A stretch of DNA of 64,000 bases from an uncultured Granulosicoccaceae bacterium (GCA_937965695.1 CALCKW010000004.1:1-64000); one strand, 5' to 3'. Positions 51,241 to 60,679 are shown, counted from the stretch's first letter. The notes: generated from the sequence alone by a model not told the origin. Numbers and translations: made by a program.

Positions 51241-51816
51241 TTATCGCCGTAGGATTAAGCTCTCTAACAGGGATCTATAGTGTTCAAAATCGGGGTGTGG
51301 CAGCGCAGGGTCTTTGCCGGCTTCGTCCCATTTTCTCACCCGAATGCAGGCATCTAGATGTGGGTTGCGCTCAAAGACGGTGACTTCGTCATCAGTCATT
51401 GGCCCACCTTGTAGATTAAGCGTGTGAACCGGTGCTGGTGAAAGCTTGTCAAAGTAGGCAGGATCCACCGCACAGAGGTAGCGTTTGCTCGCCACGTGTT
51501 GACGCACGGGTTCTACCACCTCTGCGGGGAAAAATCGCGCCAGAAATTCGGCACCGGCAACCTCGTGGTAGGCGTCTTGGCCATGCTCTGCTACGCCTGC
51601 GTCTATGTCATTGACGAAGTGGCCCACGTCATGTAGAAGTGCCGCGGCAATTTCTGCGTCGCTACCATCTTGCTGCTCGGCAAACATCGCTGCCTGCAGC
51701 ATGTGTGTCGCCATTGTTACTTGCTCGCCTAGGTACTCTTGATCTCCTTGGCTGGCAAAAAGCTCAGCGAGGTAGCTAACAATGTCGCGGATGTTGTAAT
51801 GATCAGGTGCATTCAT
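51241..51816 (-). CDS. tmpB: HD-domain oxygenase, PhnZ/TmpB-like
   Basis: 191 residues. HD motif ALLHDVGHF, with MATHMLQAAMF before it and HDxxxH-type His later (QHVASKRYLC). The HD fold, small size and adjacency to a gamma-butyrobetaine-hydroxylase-type dioxygenase match PhnY/PhnZ and TmpA/TmpB, where the HD protein is a mixed-valent diiron oxygenase that cleaves a hydroxyphosphonate. TmpB yields phosphate and glycine betaine from hydroxylated trimethylaminoethylphosphonate. The ATG overlaps the end of the tmpA-like gene by four bases. Confidence 0.83.
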   Translation of the reverse strand: MNAPDHYNIRDIVSYLAELFASQGDQEYLGEQVTMATHMLQAAMFAEQQDGSDAEIAAALLHDVGHFVNDIDAGVAEHGQDAYHEVAGAEFLARFFPAEVVEPVRQHVASKRYLCAVDPAYFDKLSPAPVHTLNLQGGPMTDDEVTVFERNPHLDACIRVRKWDEAGKDPALPHPDFEHYRSLLESLILRR

Positions 51817-52802
51817 GCGGTTTCTCGGCGCTGTAGCAAACGCAGTTGGCTGTAGAGACCATCGAGATCACTGTATGCACCTTGCACATGACGTTGACCA
51901 CCTGTGGAAAAGCTCGTGCGCGCGTGCATCACCCGGGTGTTGTCAAAAACCATGCAGTCGCCGGTGTTCAGCCTAAATGTTGTCGCGAGTTCAGACCGTT
52001 TTAGGATTTTTGCAAAGTGTTGGTAGGCGGCATAGAAATCTAAGACATCATCCTGTGGTAGGTTGATGGTGTCGATGGATCGGTTGTTGTAGCGAACGCA
52101 GATCACGCGAATTTTTTCATCTGTTTCGATCAGCGGTACACGCGATCGAAGATCGGCTTTATTGTCGCTGAATCGAAAATGCAAGCGAGTGTCGCGCAGC
52201 GTGTCGAAATGTTCAACGTTTTCGCGTCGCAGTATGTCTGCTGCCATAAAACCATCTAGCAGCAGGGATTCCCCACCTTCGACGGTATTCTCCACGCAGT
52301 GAAGCGCTTGAATGGTTGGCACCGGTTCGCGGTATGGGTTGTCGGTGTGTGCGCCAAGACCTGCATTGGTGTAGGCGAGATTGTTGGCATTGATGGTTGC
52401 GCGCACTTCAAAAAGGTTGCCGTAGTTAGTGTCACGCAAGTGGCCAAATGAATCCACAATTTTTAAGACTTGGTTTTCTTCCGCCGGGCTGTTTGATAAG
52501 ACAAAGTAGCCCAACTGTGCAAAGGAACTAAGCGCTGCAAGTCGTACGGTTTGATCGTCATTGTAAGCAGCCCAATCGAAGCACGTTTTGTGTGCGTTGA
52601 CTGTGTTGCTGTCCCAGAGTGTTTTATGCGACTCGCAACGATCGTGTGTCTGCTTCTCTACATTGTGCAGGTAGTCTTGTAGGCGTTTAGCACTAAATAT
52701 GCTCTTGTGACCATCGGGCGAAAAACTGAGCAATAGCTTGCCTTGCTTGTCGATGTCTGTACGGTCAATGCTAAGGTCAACTGACAGGTCGCTTACATCC
52801 AA
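51813..52802 (-). CDS. tmpA: TmpA/gamma-butyrobetaine hydroxylase-like 2-OG dioxygenase, downstream open part
   Basis: 329 codons from TTG 52802, containing the TauD/TfdA-type catalytic core: HTD in LGAHTDNPYREPVPTIQ, the later His in RVMHARTSF, and Arg after it. Homologues hydroxylate gamma-butyrobetaine, carnitine precursors or trimethylaminoethylphosphonate. Coupled to tmpB, the last is most likely. The true gene begins at 52952: reading upstream in frame gives the N-terminal zinc-binding domain, interrupted by TGA at 52860-52862. Without readthrough this frame lacks that domain. The TTG has no clear ribosome binding site. Confidence 0.8.
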   Translation of the reverse strand: MDVSDLSVDLSIDRTDIDKQGKLLLSFSPDGHKSIFSAKRLQDYLHNVEKQTHDRCESHKTLWDSNTVNAHKTCFDWAAYNDDQTVRLAALSSFAQLGYFVLSNSPAEENQVLKIVDSFGHLRDTNYGNLFEVRATINANNLAYTNAGLGAHTDNPYREPVPTIQALHCVENTVEGGESLLLDGFMAADILRRENVEHFDTLRDTRLHFRFSDNKADLRSRVPLIETDEKIRVICVRYNNRSIDTINLPQDDVLDFYAAYQHFAKILKRSELATTFRLNTGDCMVFDNTRVMHARTSFSTGGQRHVQGAYSDLDGLYSQLRLLQRRETA

Positions 52803-52952
52803 GAAGCGTTGGCCGTTTTGGGCATTGCGACACTTGTCACAGTGGCAGTGGTCGCGTAGTCACAATGCGTGAAAACACTGCCTCGATCCGTCCTGCCAGT
52901 GTAAGTCGAGTGTTGCACCGTTATTGTGGACAGACTTCAACCCGTTTGACAT
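52803..52952 (-). pseudogene. 5' part of tmpA with in-frame TGA at a conserved Trp site
   Basis: From ATG 52952 (with AGGCCT-like purines and GGAAAATAGG just upstream) the frame reads LDLHWQDGSRQCFHAL, then TGA (52862-52860), then LRDHCHCDKCRNAQNGQRFL. This is the N-terminal DUF971-like zinc domain of butyrobetaine hydroxylases, normally WLRD followed by C-x-C-x2-C. The TGA replaces the Trp codon TGG. It may be a nonsense mutation, a sequencing error, or readthrough. Other genes use TGG for Trp normally. Confidence 0.83.
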
Positions 52953-53004
52953 AGGCCTATTTTCCGCTGAGATTGTATTTTCACGACCATTATATTAAGT
53001 GCTT

Positions 53005-54192
53005 CTAAGGCTTCACAAAAAGATGACGAGGATAGTCGCACAGAGTCTTGGCACCTGATTCGGTAATCAATATGCTCTCTGTGGTTTCTATGCCCCAGTC
53101 GTCCATCCATAGCCCCGGCATAAAGTGGAAGGTCATGCCGGGTTCGAGGATAGTTTGGTCCGTGTCGCGCAGGCTCATCGTGCGTTCACCCCAATCAGGT
53201 GGATAGCTGATTCCGATGGGGTAGCCACAGCGTGCTCCGCCTCGATCAAAGCCATGTTCGGCCATGGTGCTGTTTAGCGCTATTGCTAAGTCTGCGCAAC
53301 GATTACCAGGTTTAGCGACAGCTAATCCAGCTTCAAGGCCTGCTATCAGTGCGGCTTCGGCGCGCCGGAAATCGTCGTTGGGTGTGCCTAAGTAGATACT
53401 GCGGGAAAGCGGGCAGTGGTAGCGTTTGTGGCACCCAGCCAGTTCTAGGAAGGTTCCCTCGTTGTTTTTAAGCGGGCGTTCGTCCCATGTTAAATGCGGT
53501 GCCGATGCATCGGCGCCAGAGGGCAACATGGGCACTATTGCTGGGTAATCGCCAAAGTGACCTTCGTGCCCTTGAATCGCGATTTTATAGATTTCGGCCA
53601 CCAGTTGGTTTTTAGCCATACCAGGTTCGATCATTTCAAAAGCGGCGCGATGCATGTTTTCGACAATACGTGCAGCGATTCGCATGTAGTCGATTTCCTG
53701 CTCGGATTTGATGGCTCTACACCAATTTACAAGCCCAGTCGCGTCAATCAACGAGGCGTCGGACAAACTGTTCTGCAGTGCCAAAAAGGCAGTTGCGCTG
53801 AAGTAGTAGTTGTCCATTTCTACACCTACACTGCCTGACTGCCAGCCTCGTTCAGGCAATGTCACGCTGCCGAGGTGTTGCATAGCGTGGCTAGGTGGGT
53901 TCATGACGTAGTGATCAGGGTAACCGATGATGTTTTCGGGTTGCAGATACACCGTACGCCTTGCGCCGTTTGCGTCCATATTGCGGCCGAACCACAGAGG
54001 TTCGCCGGTGGCACCCACGACGACGGCTTGTGGTGTGTAAAAGGACCAACCGTCGTAGCCAGTCAACCAGGCCATGTTGGACGGGTCGTGCACGATGAGT
54101 GTGTCAATACCATGCTCGGCCATGCTGGCACGCACTTTTGTCAGTCTCTGTGCGTATTCTTCGCGGGTAAATTGCAATCTGATATCGCTCAT
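53005..54192 (-). CDS. doeA: M24-family hydrolase, DoeA/EutD ectoine-hydrolase-like
   Basis: 395 residues, the length of ectoine hydrolase. The opening SDIRLQFTREEYAQRLTKVRA, DPSNMAWLTGYDGWSFYTPQ and YPDHYV are typical of DoeA, a metal-free or metal-dependent creatinase-fold enzyme that opens the ectoine ring. Pita-bread fold landmarks ELAGCHKRYHCPLSR and MPGLWMDDWGIE follow. Creatinase or proline dipeptidase are less likely. Upstream, at 54209-54219, there is a palindromic GTGTATACAAC. Its neighbours in osmolyte metabolism (tmpAB, and perhaps the TRAP system) fit. Confidence 0.85.
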   Translation of the reverse strand: MSDIRLQFTREEYAQRLTKVRASMAEHGIDTLIVHDPSNMAWLTGYDGWSFYTPQAVVVGATGEPLWFGRNMDANGARRTVYLQPENIIGYPDHYVMNPPSHAMQHLGSVTLPERGWQSGSVGVEMDNYYFSATAFLALQNSLSDASLIDATGLVNWCRAIKSEQEIDYMRIAARIVENMHRAAFEMIEPGMAKNQLVAEIYKIAIQGHEGHFGDYPAIVPMLPSGADASAPHLTWDERPLKNNEGTFLELAGCHKRYHCPLSRSIYLGTPNDDFRRAEAALIAGLEAGLAVAKPGNRCADLAIALNSTMAEHGFDRGGARCGYPIGISYPPDWGERTMSLRDTDQTILEPGMTFHFMPGLWMDDWGIETTESILITESGAKTLCDYPRHLFVKP

Positions 54193-54355
54193 GACGGGTA
54201 CCTTGGTCGTGTATACAACTATGTAAAGAAAGTATCAATCTTGTTCAGTTTTGCATGCTGTTATGCGACAGTTGTGCGGCATCTATCGGTCACTAGCTTG
54301 CTTGTATCTTCGGCAAAAAATGGCAGGCGAATTACTGCCTGAAGCAATTAGCCGG

Positions 54356-54622
54356 CTAAGAAAATCTCTTTGCAGAACGGGCTTTAGCCTTCTGCATTTC
54401 GGTGTCGCGGTCTCGTGCCGGTGCGCTGGTTTTAAGTGTTGAGAGCAATTTGGCAGCGATGGCTTCGACGTTGTCTACGGCCAGATCAAAAGCAGCTTCG
54501 TTGGTTTTTGATGGTTTTGTTGTGCCGCTAATTTTACGTACAAACTGCAGCGCCGACGCTCTGATTTCAGCATCTGACGCGGGTGGTTCGAAGTTGGCAA
54601 GATTTTTTATATTTCGGCACAT
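54356..54622 (-). CDS. DUF2277 family protein
   Basis: 88 residues. Starts MCRNIKNLANFEPPASDAEI, contains ALQFVRKISGTTKPSKTNEAAF, and ends in a basic KARSAKRFS tail: the DUF2277 signature, common in actinobacteria and marine proteobacteria. A short, possibly nucleic-acid-binding protein with no known role. Confidence 0.87.
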   Translation of the reverse strand: MCRNIKNLANFEPPASDAEIRASALQFVRKISGTTKPSKTNEAAFDLAVDNVEAIAAKLLSTLKTSAPARDRDTEMQKAKARSAKRFS

Positions 54623-54659
54623 GTCGATGCGTCTCCCGGTTTAGCCTGTTTTAGTGTGT

Positions 54660-56639
54660 TTAATAACGTGGCATTTTGTCTGCAAATTGTTTTTCAAAAA
54701 GTAGCTTTTCACCATCCCAAGCTTGCAGTTTCTGCTTGACTGTAAAGTGTGTTTTGTCACCGCTGAGGTGGGTAGTCAGCTTTGAGCTCACCTCCCAGTC
54801 ATCGCGGCCAAAAGATTTATCCCAAATGATTTCGCACCGCGCAGACGCGGGATCATTGTGTTTGATTTGCCACTTCTCTTCGACCTTGCTTCCAGTGACG
54901 ATGCCGCTGACAAGGTCTTCACTGATGCCGTCATCCCCGATGATGTGCAAGCAGGCTTCATCGTCCTGCTGCGAGAAGTGCTTTTTTTCAACAATGGGTG
55001 TGCGCTGGTGTTTTTTGCGCGCAGCCGGGCTGTAAGGGGGGGCAAATGACCACTCATCTCCGTGGCTGTTTGGGCGTTGCGGCAAGCTTAGGTGGCCAGA
55101 AGTAATGGTCAGTTGAAAAGCTGTGCTCTCTGGCCAGCTGTAGGGCCAATAGCTGTTGGATAAAGCCAGTCGAAGCTTGTTTCCGGCGGGTAGTCGATAT
55201 GCGCTTTGGTCTAGCGTCAATTCAATGTCTATCTCTTCTCCGGGCGTTAGATCTTGGGGAAACTCAAAGCTATCGCGATGCCGTAAATTGAGCAAACCTA
55301 GGCATATCAACAGGGAGCTGCCATCGGGCTTCACATCACAAAGACGCACAACAATTTGAGCGTGTGGGCTGTCACTGCTCAAGCGGAGCCTAAGTGTGGG
55401 TGCGCCGAGTAGATGAATGTCTTCGCTCAGCGGTTGAGTATCAAAGCAACAGGCGCTTTGGTCGTCTTGTTGTTGGTCGTCGGGAAGCTCGCCTGGGCCA
55501 AACCCAAATGGAAAAAACTCGCCGCATTTTTGACCCACTTCTAAGGCTTGGCCTATGATGGATTTAAAACCCTCGGCATCTCCTAAAGTACCATTGCCCA
55601 AAGAAAAATCTTTCTTTTGAATGGTGGAGGATGGCCAGTGTTGCTCTGCAACCCAACGACCTGTGCGCTCCGTCATATTTTGGCTTGGTGTGTCGCTCTC
55701 CATCATAAAAGCACGGTATGCGGGGTCGTTTTGCACGCCGTTGTCTTCGCCTTTTAACCAATGATCCCACCAGCGCATAGCTTCTTGCAGGTATCCAATA
55801 GCGGGATCAATGTTACTGATGTGCGGGTACTTGTGGTTCCAGGGCCCTGCAATGCCTTTGACAGGGGAATCTAGATTCTCTACGAGATGCGCCATGGCGT
55901 TTCGATAGCCGTCGTGCAAACCACCAATGCCAAGCACGGCTGCTTTTATGCTGCTGTAGTCTTCACAAACTGAGCCGTGTTTCCAGTAGTCGTCTCGATT
56001 GGGGTGGCGCAGCCAGGTGCTTGCGAGGAACGGCGTATTCTCCAGACGATGCAGCCACATTTGCCGCCAGTTTTCGCCAACGATGGCTGGGTCAGGGGGC
56101 ATGGAGAACCAGGCCATCGCTGTGGCGGCCCAGCCGATATTTTCACTCAACTGGACTCCACCCTTGTAGTGTATGTCATCCGCATAGCGATCGACGGTTG
56201 TACCGATTGAGATTACAGCTTTAAGCGGTTCAGGCGCACGCGCAGCTATTTGCAAGCCGTTAAATCCGCCCCAAGAAATGCCCTGCATACCCAACTTACC
56301 GTTGCACCAAGGCTGCTTGGCTATCCAATGAATGATGTCGACGCCGTCTTGTAGCTCCTGCTCGCTGTATTCATCGTCAAAAAGTCCTTCGCTGTCGCCG
56401 CAACCGCGGGCGTCTACTCTAAGGCAGGCATAGCCACGTTCAGCGAAGTAGGGGTGCATAACGTCGTCGCGGGCGGCGGTGCCGTCTGATTTTCGATACG
56501 GAAGATATTCTAGAATAGCCGGGACAGGTCGAGACTCTGCACCGCTTGGTATCCACACGCGAGCCGACAGGCGTGTGCCATCGGGTAATGTGATACCTAA
56601 GTCGGTATTTTCATCGACGGTGAGCAATTGGTCGACCAT
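54660..56639 (-). CDS. CocE/NonD-family serine hydrolase (X-Pro dipeptidyl peptidase-like)
   Basis: 659 residues. The CocE/NonD N-terminal domain has the nucleophile elbow GISWGGFNG, a cap region and a C-terminal X-Pro dipeptidyl-peptidase-type jelly roll (about 400-620: LTPGEEIDIELTL, RLALSNSYWPY). Such enzymes hydrolyse esters or acyl-prolyl peptides. The substrate is not known. CGGAG lies eight bases before the ATG. It diverges from the PaaI-type thioesterase gene. Confidence 0.88.
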   Translation of the reverse strand: MVDQLLTVDENTDLGITLPDGTRLSARVWIPSGAESRPVPAILEYLPYRKSDGTAARDDVMHPYFAERGYACLRVDARGCGDSEGLFDDEYSEQELQDGVDIIHWIAKQPWCNGKLGMQGISWGGFNGLQIAARAPEPLKAVISIGTTVDRYADDIHYKGGVQLSENIGWAATAMAWFSMPPDPAIVGENWRQMWLHRLENTPFLASTWLRHPNRDDYWKHGSVCEDYSSIKAAVLGIGGLHDGYRNAMAHLVENLDSPVKGIAGPWNHKYPHISNIDPAIGYLQEAMRWWDHWLKGEDNGVQNDPAYRAFMMESDTPSQNMTERTGRWVAEQHWPSSTIQKKDFSLGNGTLGDAEGFKSIIGQALEVGQKCGEFFPFGFGPGELPDDQQQDDQSACCFDTQPLSEDIHLLGAPTLRLRLSSDSPHAQIVVRLCDVKPDGSSLLICLGLLNLRHRDSFEFPQDLTPGEEIDIELTLDQSAYRLPAGNKLRLALSNSYWPYSWPESTAFQLTITSGHLSLPQRPNSHGDEWSFAPPYSPAARKKHQRTPIVEKKHFSQQDDEACLHIIGDDGISEDLVSGIVTGSKVEEKWQIKHNDPASARCEIIWDKSFGRDDWEVSSKLTTHLSGDKTHFTVKQKLQAWDGEKLLFEKQFADKMPRY

Positions 56640-56826
56640 TGATTATCTCCGGTTAACAGTAGCGATAAGCCCATGGTATCGCGGGACTTATCGATTAGTC
56701 ATTTTTATTGAGGGCGACTCGACTTTCAGATACAGATTGTGTCGATTGACAGCCGTGTGCGCTGATTGGATACTCTGTGAAGCATTCGGCTTAAGGTCAA
56801 ACTAATCGATATTGTGGAGTTATAAC

Positions 56827-57261
56827 TTGGTTGCGCAAAAGACTGGATTGCAAGAATTACAGGCGATAGTTGAAGGCGAGATTTCACCCCCGCCAATGGC
56901 GCTGACGATGGGCCTAGAGTTCTCCGAGATCGAAGGCGATACGATGTTGATGTACGCAACGGCTGACGAACGACACCTAAATCCCATGGGTGGTGTGCAC
57001 GGCGGTTTTGCGGCAACGGTGTTAGATTCAGTAACTGGATGCGTTGTGCATGCTGCACTCGCCGCCGGTGAAAGCTATGGCACCATTGATCTCGCCGTGA
57101 AAATGATGCGGCCAATCCCGGTCAATCAGCGAATGCGCGTCGAAGGTAAGCTTCTCAATATGTCAAAATCGTTGGGGGTATCTGAAGGTCGCATTGTCGA
57201 CGATAATGGCAAGCTGTTTGCGCACGCCACCTGTACCTGCAAAATTAATCGGGTAATGTAG
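56827..57261 (+). CDS. PaaI-family hotdog thioesterase
   Basis: 144 residues. Hotdog fold with the PaaI/4-HBT motif LNPMGGVHGGFAATVLD (HGG motif) and VKMMRPIPVNQRMRVEG. It cleaves an acyl-CoA or aryl-CoA. Start is TTG 56827, with GTGGAG seven bases upstream; an earlier TTG at 56812 is too close to that ribosome binding site. Confidence 0.88.
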   Translation: MVAQKTGLQELQAIVEGEISPPPMALTMGLEFSEIEGDTMLMYATADERHLNPMGGVHGGFAATVLDSVTGCVVHAALAAGESYGTIDLAVKMMRPIPVNQRMRVEGKLLNMSKSLGVSEGRIVDDNGKLFAHATCTCKINRVM

Positions 57262-57282
57262 GCAAGGTTTTGTGTCGGGTAT

Positions 57283-57906
57283 CTATCTGGTTAGCCCAAA
57301 GTCGATGGCGTATTTGACCAGCTCAGGCGTGTTGTTGATGTCAAGCTTTTGTCTGATGTTGCGCCTATGCACTTCGACGGTGCGAACGCTTATTCCTAAC
57401 TCTCGTGCCATTGCTTTGCTGCTGTTACCTTTGGCGAGCAGGCTGACAATAGTCTGCTCTCGGTTTGTCAGGGGCACGGTATTAGTTGGTTGTTGTAACA
57501 GTATCTCAGCGATCTCAGGACTGTAGAAAGTACCGCCGTTATGAACTGCAAGGATGGCATTGATCATTTCTCGAGCGGTGGCATTTTTTAGCAAATAGCC
57601 TTTAGCGCCAGCGCGTGCAGCATCGAGTATGTATTCTCGATCGTCGTGTACACTTAGAATGATCAATGCGATTTTCGATTGACCTTCGGCAAGGATTTCT
57701 GCAGCTTCTATACCGTTCAAACGGGGCATATTGATGTCCATTAACACGACATCTGGCTTGTACAATTCTGCTGCTTCTAGGGCCTCTTGGCCATTTGTAG
57801 CCAGCGCAATAATCTCTATATGCTCGCTGCGTTGTAGACGGGCTTTTAAACCATCTAAAACCAAGCTGTGGTCATCGGCGAGCAGAACACGAATTTTGTC
57901 ACTCAT
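57283..57906 (-). CDS. NarL/FixJ-type response regulator
   Basis: 207 residues. Receiver domain with the phospho-acceptor D in DVVLMDINMPRLNG and a LuxR HTH at the C-terminus (LTNREQTIVSLLAKGNSSKAMARELGISVRTVEVHR). It overlaps the kinase gene by four bases, so it pairs with that kinase. It sits at the end of the TRAP operon and probably activates it in response to the imported compound. Confidence 0.92.
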   Translation of the reverse strand: MSDKIRVLLADDHSLVLDGLKARLQRSEHIEIIALATNGQEALEAAELYKPDVVLMDINMPRLNGIEAAEILAEGQSKIALIILSVHDDREYILDAARAGAKGYLLKNATAREMINAILAVHNGGTFYSPEIAEILLQQPTNTVPLTNREQTIVSLLAKGNSSKAMARELGISVRTVEVHRRNIRQKLDINNTPELVKYAIDFGLTR

Positions 57907-59297
57907 GCTTGTTCAAACTCCCGATATGATCGTCGTAGCATTGCCTTCGGAACTCCTGCAAAAACAGTTGTACCAGATGGTGAGCTTTTGATCTTACACA
58001 CGCCGTCAAAGTAGTCAAAGCGCTCGCTGATATTGCGTAATCCAATTCCCCTTTGATCTAGCTTGCCTTGTCCAAGTTTGTCTACATCAAAACCGCAGCC
58101 ATTATCTACGACAGTGACGCCAAACCAGTTATCTTGAATACTGAATCTGACCGACACTTCGCTTGCGTTGGCGTGACGTTCGATGTTGGTTAGCGCCTCT
58201 TGTACCACTCGATATAGTGCTGTGCGTGCTTCGCCAGGGAGTAGGTTGCGGACTTTTACATTTTCAAATGAAACTGCGATGGAAGTGCGCTCGCTAAAGC
58301 TACCGATCAGCGCATCGACGGCGGCCATTAGTCCAATGTCGTCTAGTATGCTGGGGTGTAAGTCACGAGAGATTCTTCTTACTTCGTGCAGGGTGCTGTC
58401 CAAGTGAGTCAAGCTTAAATCCAGCTGCGGATTGCTTTGTGGACTCTGTTCGTTGTGGTTGAGCTGCACCTCTTCTAGTAGGTATTTCACTCCGATCAAA
58501 GACTGGCTAATGCTGTCGTGTAGTTCTCTTGATACTCTTCGACGTTCTTCGTCTTGCGTCAGCACGATGCGTCTCGTTAGTTCACGCAATTTTCCATCGG
58601 CCATTTTCTTTTCATTCATTTGTAGCATCAATCCACAGCCAAATACCGTAGCGATGGCGGCCACCGCAATCATGGCGCCAGTGTGGAAGGTCTCTCTTAT
58701 ATGTGGAGCCATGGCCGCTTGCACAGACTCAACCTGTTTCTCTATGTCGTCTACGTAAGCGCCTGTGCCAATCATCCAGCCCCAATTACCCAACAACTCC
58801 GAGTAGCCAATTTTTGTTGCGACTTTGTTTATTGATGGTTTTTCCCACCGATATTCCGTATAGCCTCCACCCAGTTGGGCTTGATCGATCAAACTGCGTA
58901 TCACGGGTTTTCCGTTTTCATCCTTGAGATCGAACCAGTTTTTGCCAATGCGAAAAGGTTGTTTTGGGTGGACTAGATTGACGCCATTTGCATCGTAAAC
59001 ATAAAAGTACCCATCCTCTGGGTATTCGATTTTGCTGAGTATGCTAAACAGTTCAGCGGTTGTTTTTTTGTCTTCTTCCTCAGATAACGTAGGGGCGAGG
59101 TGTTCAACTGCCGCTTGCACAATTTTCACGTAATCTCGTAGTTGTGCCTTGCGCATATCAATGATTGCGCTTTCAAATTCTTCAGCCTGTTGCTGCGAGA
59201 AGTCTTCGGTTTGTAACGAAACCCAAGTGACGATCGTTCCCATGGCTAAGACCATAGGTAATATCGTCAACAACACAATCTTCTGGTTGAACTTCAT
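57903..59297 (-). CDS. Cache-domain sensor histidine kinase
   Basis: 464 residues. N-terminal transmembrane helix, a periplasmic single Cache_2 sensor (about 40-195; GYFYVYDANGVNLVHPKQPF is typical of sCache_2), a second transmembrane helix (about 205-225), a HisKA_3 dimerisation domain with the phospho-His in SRELHDSISQS, and an HATPase with DNGCGFD. Such Cache domains bind small carboxylates or amino acids, matching the TRAP substrate-binding protein encoded upstream. It overlaps the regulator gene. Confidence 0.92.
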   Translation of the reverse strand: MKFNQKIVLLTILPMVLAMGTIVTWVSLQTEDFSQQQAEEFESAIIDMRKAQLRDYVKIVQAAVEHLAPTLSEEEDKKTTAELFSILSKIEYPEDGYFYVYDANGVNLVHPKQPFRIGKNWFDLKDENGKPVIRSLIDQAQLGGGYTEYRWEKPSINKVATKIGYSELLGNWGWMIGTGAYVDDIEKQVESVQAAMAPHIRETFHTGAMIAVAAIATVFGCGLMLQMNEKKMADGKLRELTRRIVLTQDEERRRVSRELHDSISQSLIGVKYLLEEVQLNHNEQSPQSNPQLDLSLTHLDSTLHEVRRISRDLHPSILDDIGLMAAVDALIGSFSERTSIAVSFENVKVRNLLPGEARTALYRVVQEALTNIERHANASEVSVRFSIQDNWFGVTVVDNGCGFDVDKLGQGKLDQRGIGLRNISERFDYFDGVCKIKSSPSGTTVFAGVPKAMLRRSYREFEQA

Positions 59298-59356
59298 TGC
59301 GGCAAGCTCCCTAGCTTAAATCGCGGCGCGAGAAATGGATACGCGAGCTCAGAACC

Positions 59357-60679
59357 CTACCACAGTGCAGGTTGGTCTTGCTGCATGCCGTAGAACTCTG
59401 GAAAGAACAACAAACTCAGCAAGACCGCCAGCTGTATAGCGATGAATGGCAAAACGCCCCGGTAGATCTGCCGTGTTTGCACAGAGGGTGGTGCTACTCC
59501 CTTGAGGTAAAACAAAGCGAAGCCAAATGGCGGTGTCAAGAACGATGTCTGCAGGTTCATAGCGACTAAAATAGCGAACCACGTCAAATTGATATTCAGA
59601 GTTTCCACTACAACCAAAATTAGTGGCAATACGATATATGAGATTTCGATGTAGTCGATAAAAAAACCGAGCAGAGTTATCAAGACCATTGTGAATATTA
59701 GGAATCCCCAGCGATCACCGGGCATTGACAACAGAAGCTCTTCTATTTGTTCCTCACCACCGGTGTACGAAAAACCCATCGAGAACACTGACGCTCCAAT
59801 CAATACAGCAAAAACCATTGCGGTGATTTTTATTGATTCATGTGCGCTCTCCCACAATAAGCGGAACGAGAACTTGCGATAAATAATCGATAGAAATACA
59901 GCGCCTACGCACCCGAGAGCTGACGATTCCGTTGGTGTCGCTAGACCTGTGAATATCGAACCCAGCACAACGAGTATTAGTACCAGCGGTGGTATGACGG
60001 CAATAAGTGCTTCAATGACTATGGCTCGTCGGCTTTGGCTTTCGTCGAGCAGAGGGACGGGGGGTGCTAATGAGGGTTTTAGTTTTGTGATAATTAATAT
60101 GTAAGTGATGTAGCTCACTATCAGCACAAAACCTGGCGCTAAAGCGGCCCGAAAAAGATCACCTACTGGGATGTTAAGTACGTCGCCCAGTATGATTAGA
60201 ACAATGGAAGGAGGGATCAGTTGGCCGAGCGTACCTGAGGCTGCAATCGTCCCAGTGGCTAAAGGAATGTCATAGCCATAGCGCTGCATGACTGGAAGAG
60301 AGATTAATCCCATCGCCACAACACTGGCACCGACGACTCCGGTAGATGCCGCCAGCAGAGAACCGACTAAGACAGTTGAAATAGCCAGCCCACCTTTGAC
60401 GGAGCCAAACAGGCGACCCATGGATTCGAGCAGCTGCTCCGCTAGTTTGGTTCGTTGCAGAATCAAGCCCATAAATATAAACAGCGGGATAGCCATCAGA
60501 ACGAGGCCTTCTCCATTGTCGCCCATGTTCGCGTAGATACGGTAGGGTATCTGTGACAGCTGGCTAGGCTCGGCAAATAGACAAACAAAAATAATTCCGA
60601 TACCTGCAAATGTGAAGGCAACGGGAAAACCAAAAAGCAACGCTAACAGCGCGACGATAAAAATTGCGACACCTGTCAT
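59357..60679 (-). CDS. dctM: TRAP transporter large permease (DctM)
   Basis: 440 residues, about twelve transmembrane segments. DctM landmarks GFPVAFTFAGIGIIF, ASTGVVGASVVAMG and IPPSIVLIILGDVL. It overlaps the DctQ gene by four bases (ATGA). It forms the Na+-coupled permease with DctQ and takes substrate from the DctP protein. Confidence 0.93.
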   Translation of the reverse strand: MTGVAIFIVALLALLFGFPVAFTFAGIGIIFVCLFAEPSQLSQIPYRIYANMGDNGEGLVLMAIPLFIFMGLILQRTKLAEQLLESMGRLFGSVKGGLAISTVLVGSLLAASTGVVGASVVAMGLISLPVMQRYGYDIPLATGTIAASGTLGQLIPPSIVLIILGDVLNIPVGDLFRAALAPGFVLIVSYITYILIITKLKPSLAPPVPLLDESQSRRAIVIEALIAVIPPLVLILVVLGSIFTGLATPTESSALGCVGAVFLSIIYRKFSFRLLWESAHESIKITAMVFAVLIGASVFSMGFSYTGGEEQIEELLLSMPGDRWGFLIFTMVLITLLGFFIDYIEISYIVLPLILVVVETLNINLTWFAILVAMNLQTSFLTPPFGFALFYLKGVAPPSVQTRQIYRGVLPFIAIQLAVLLSLLFFPEFYGMQQDQPALW

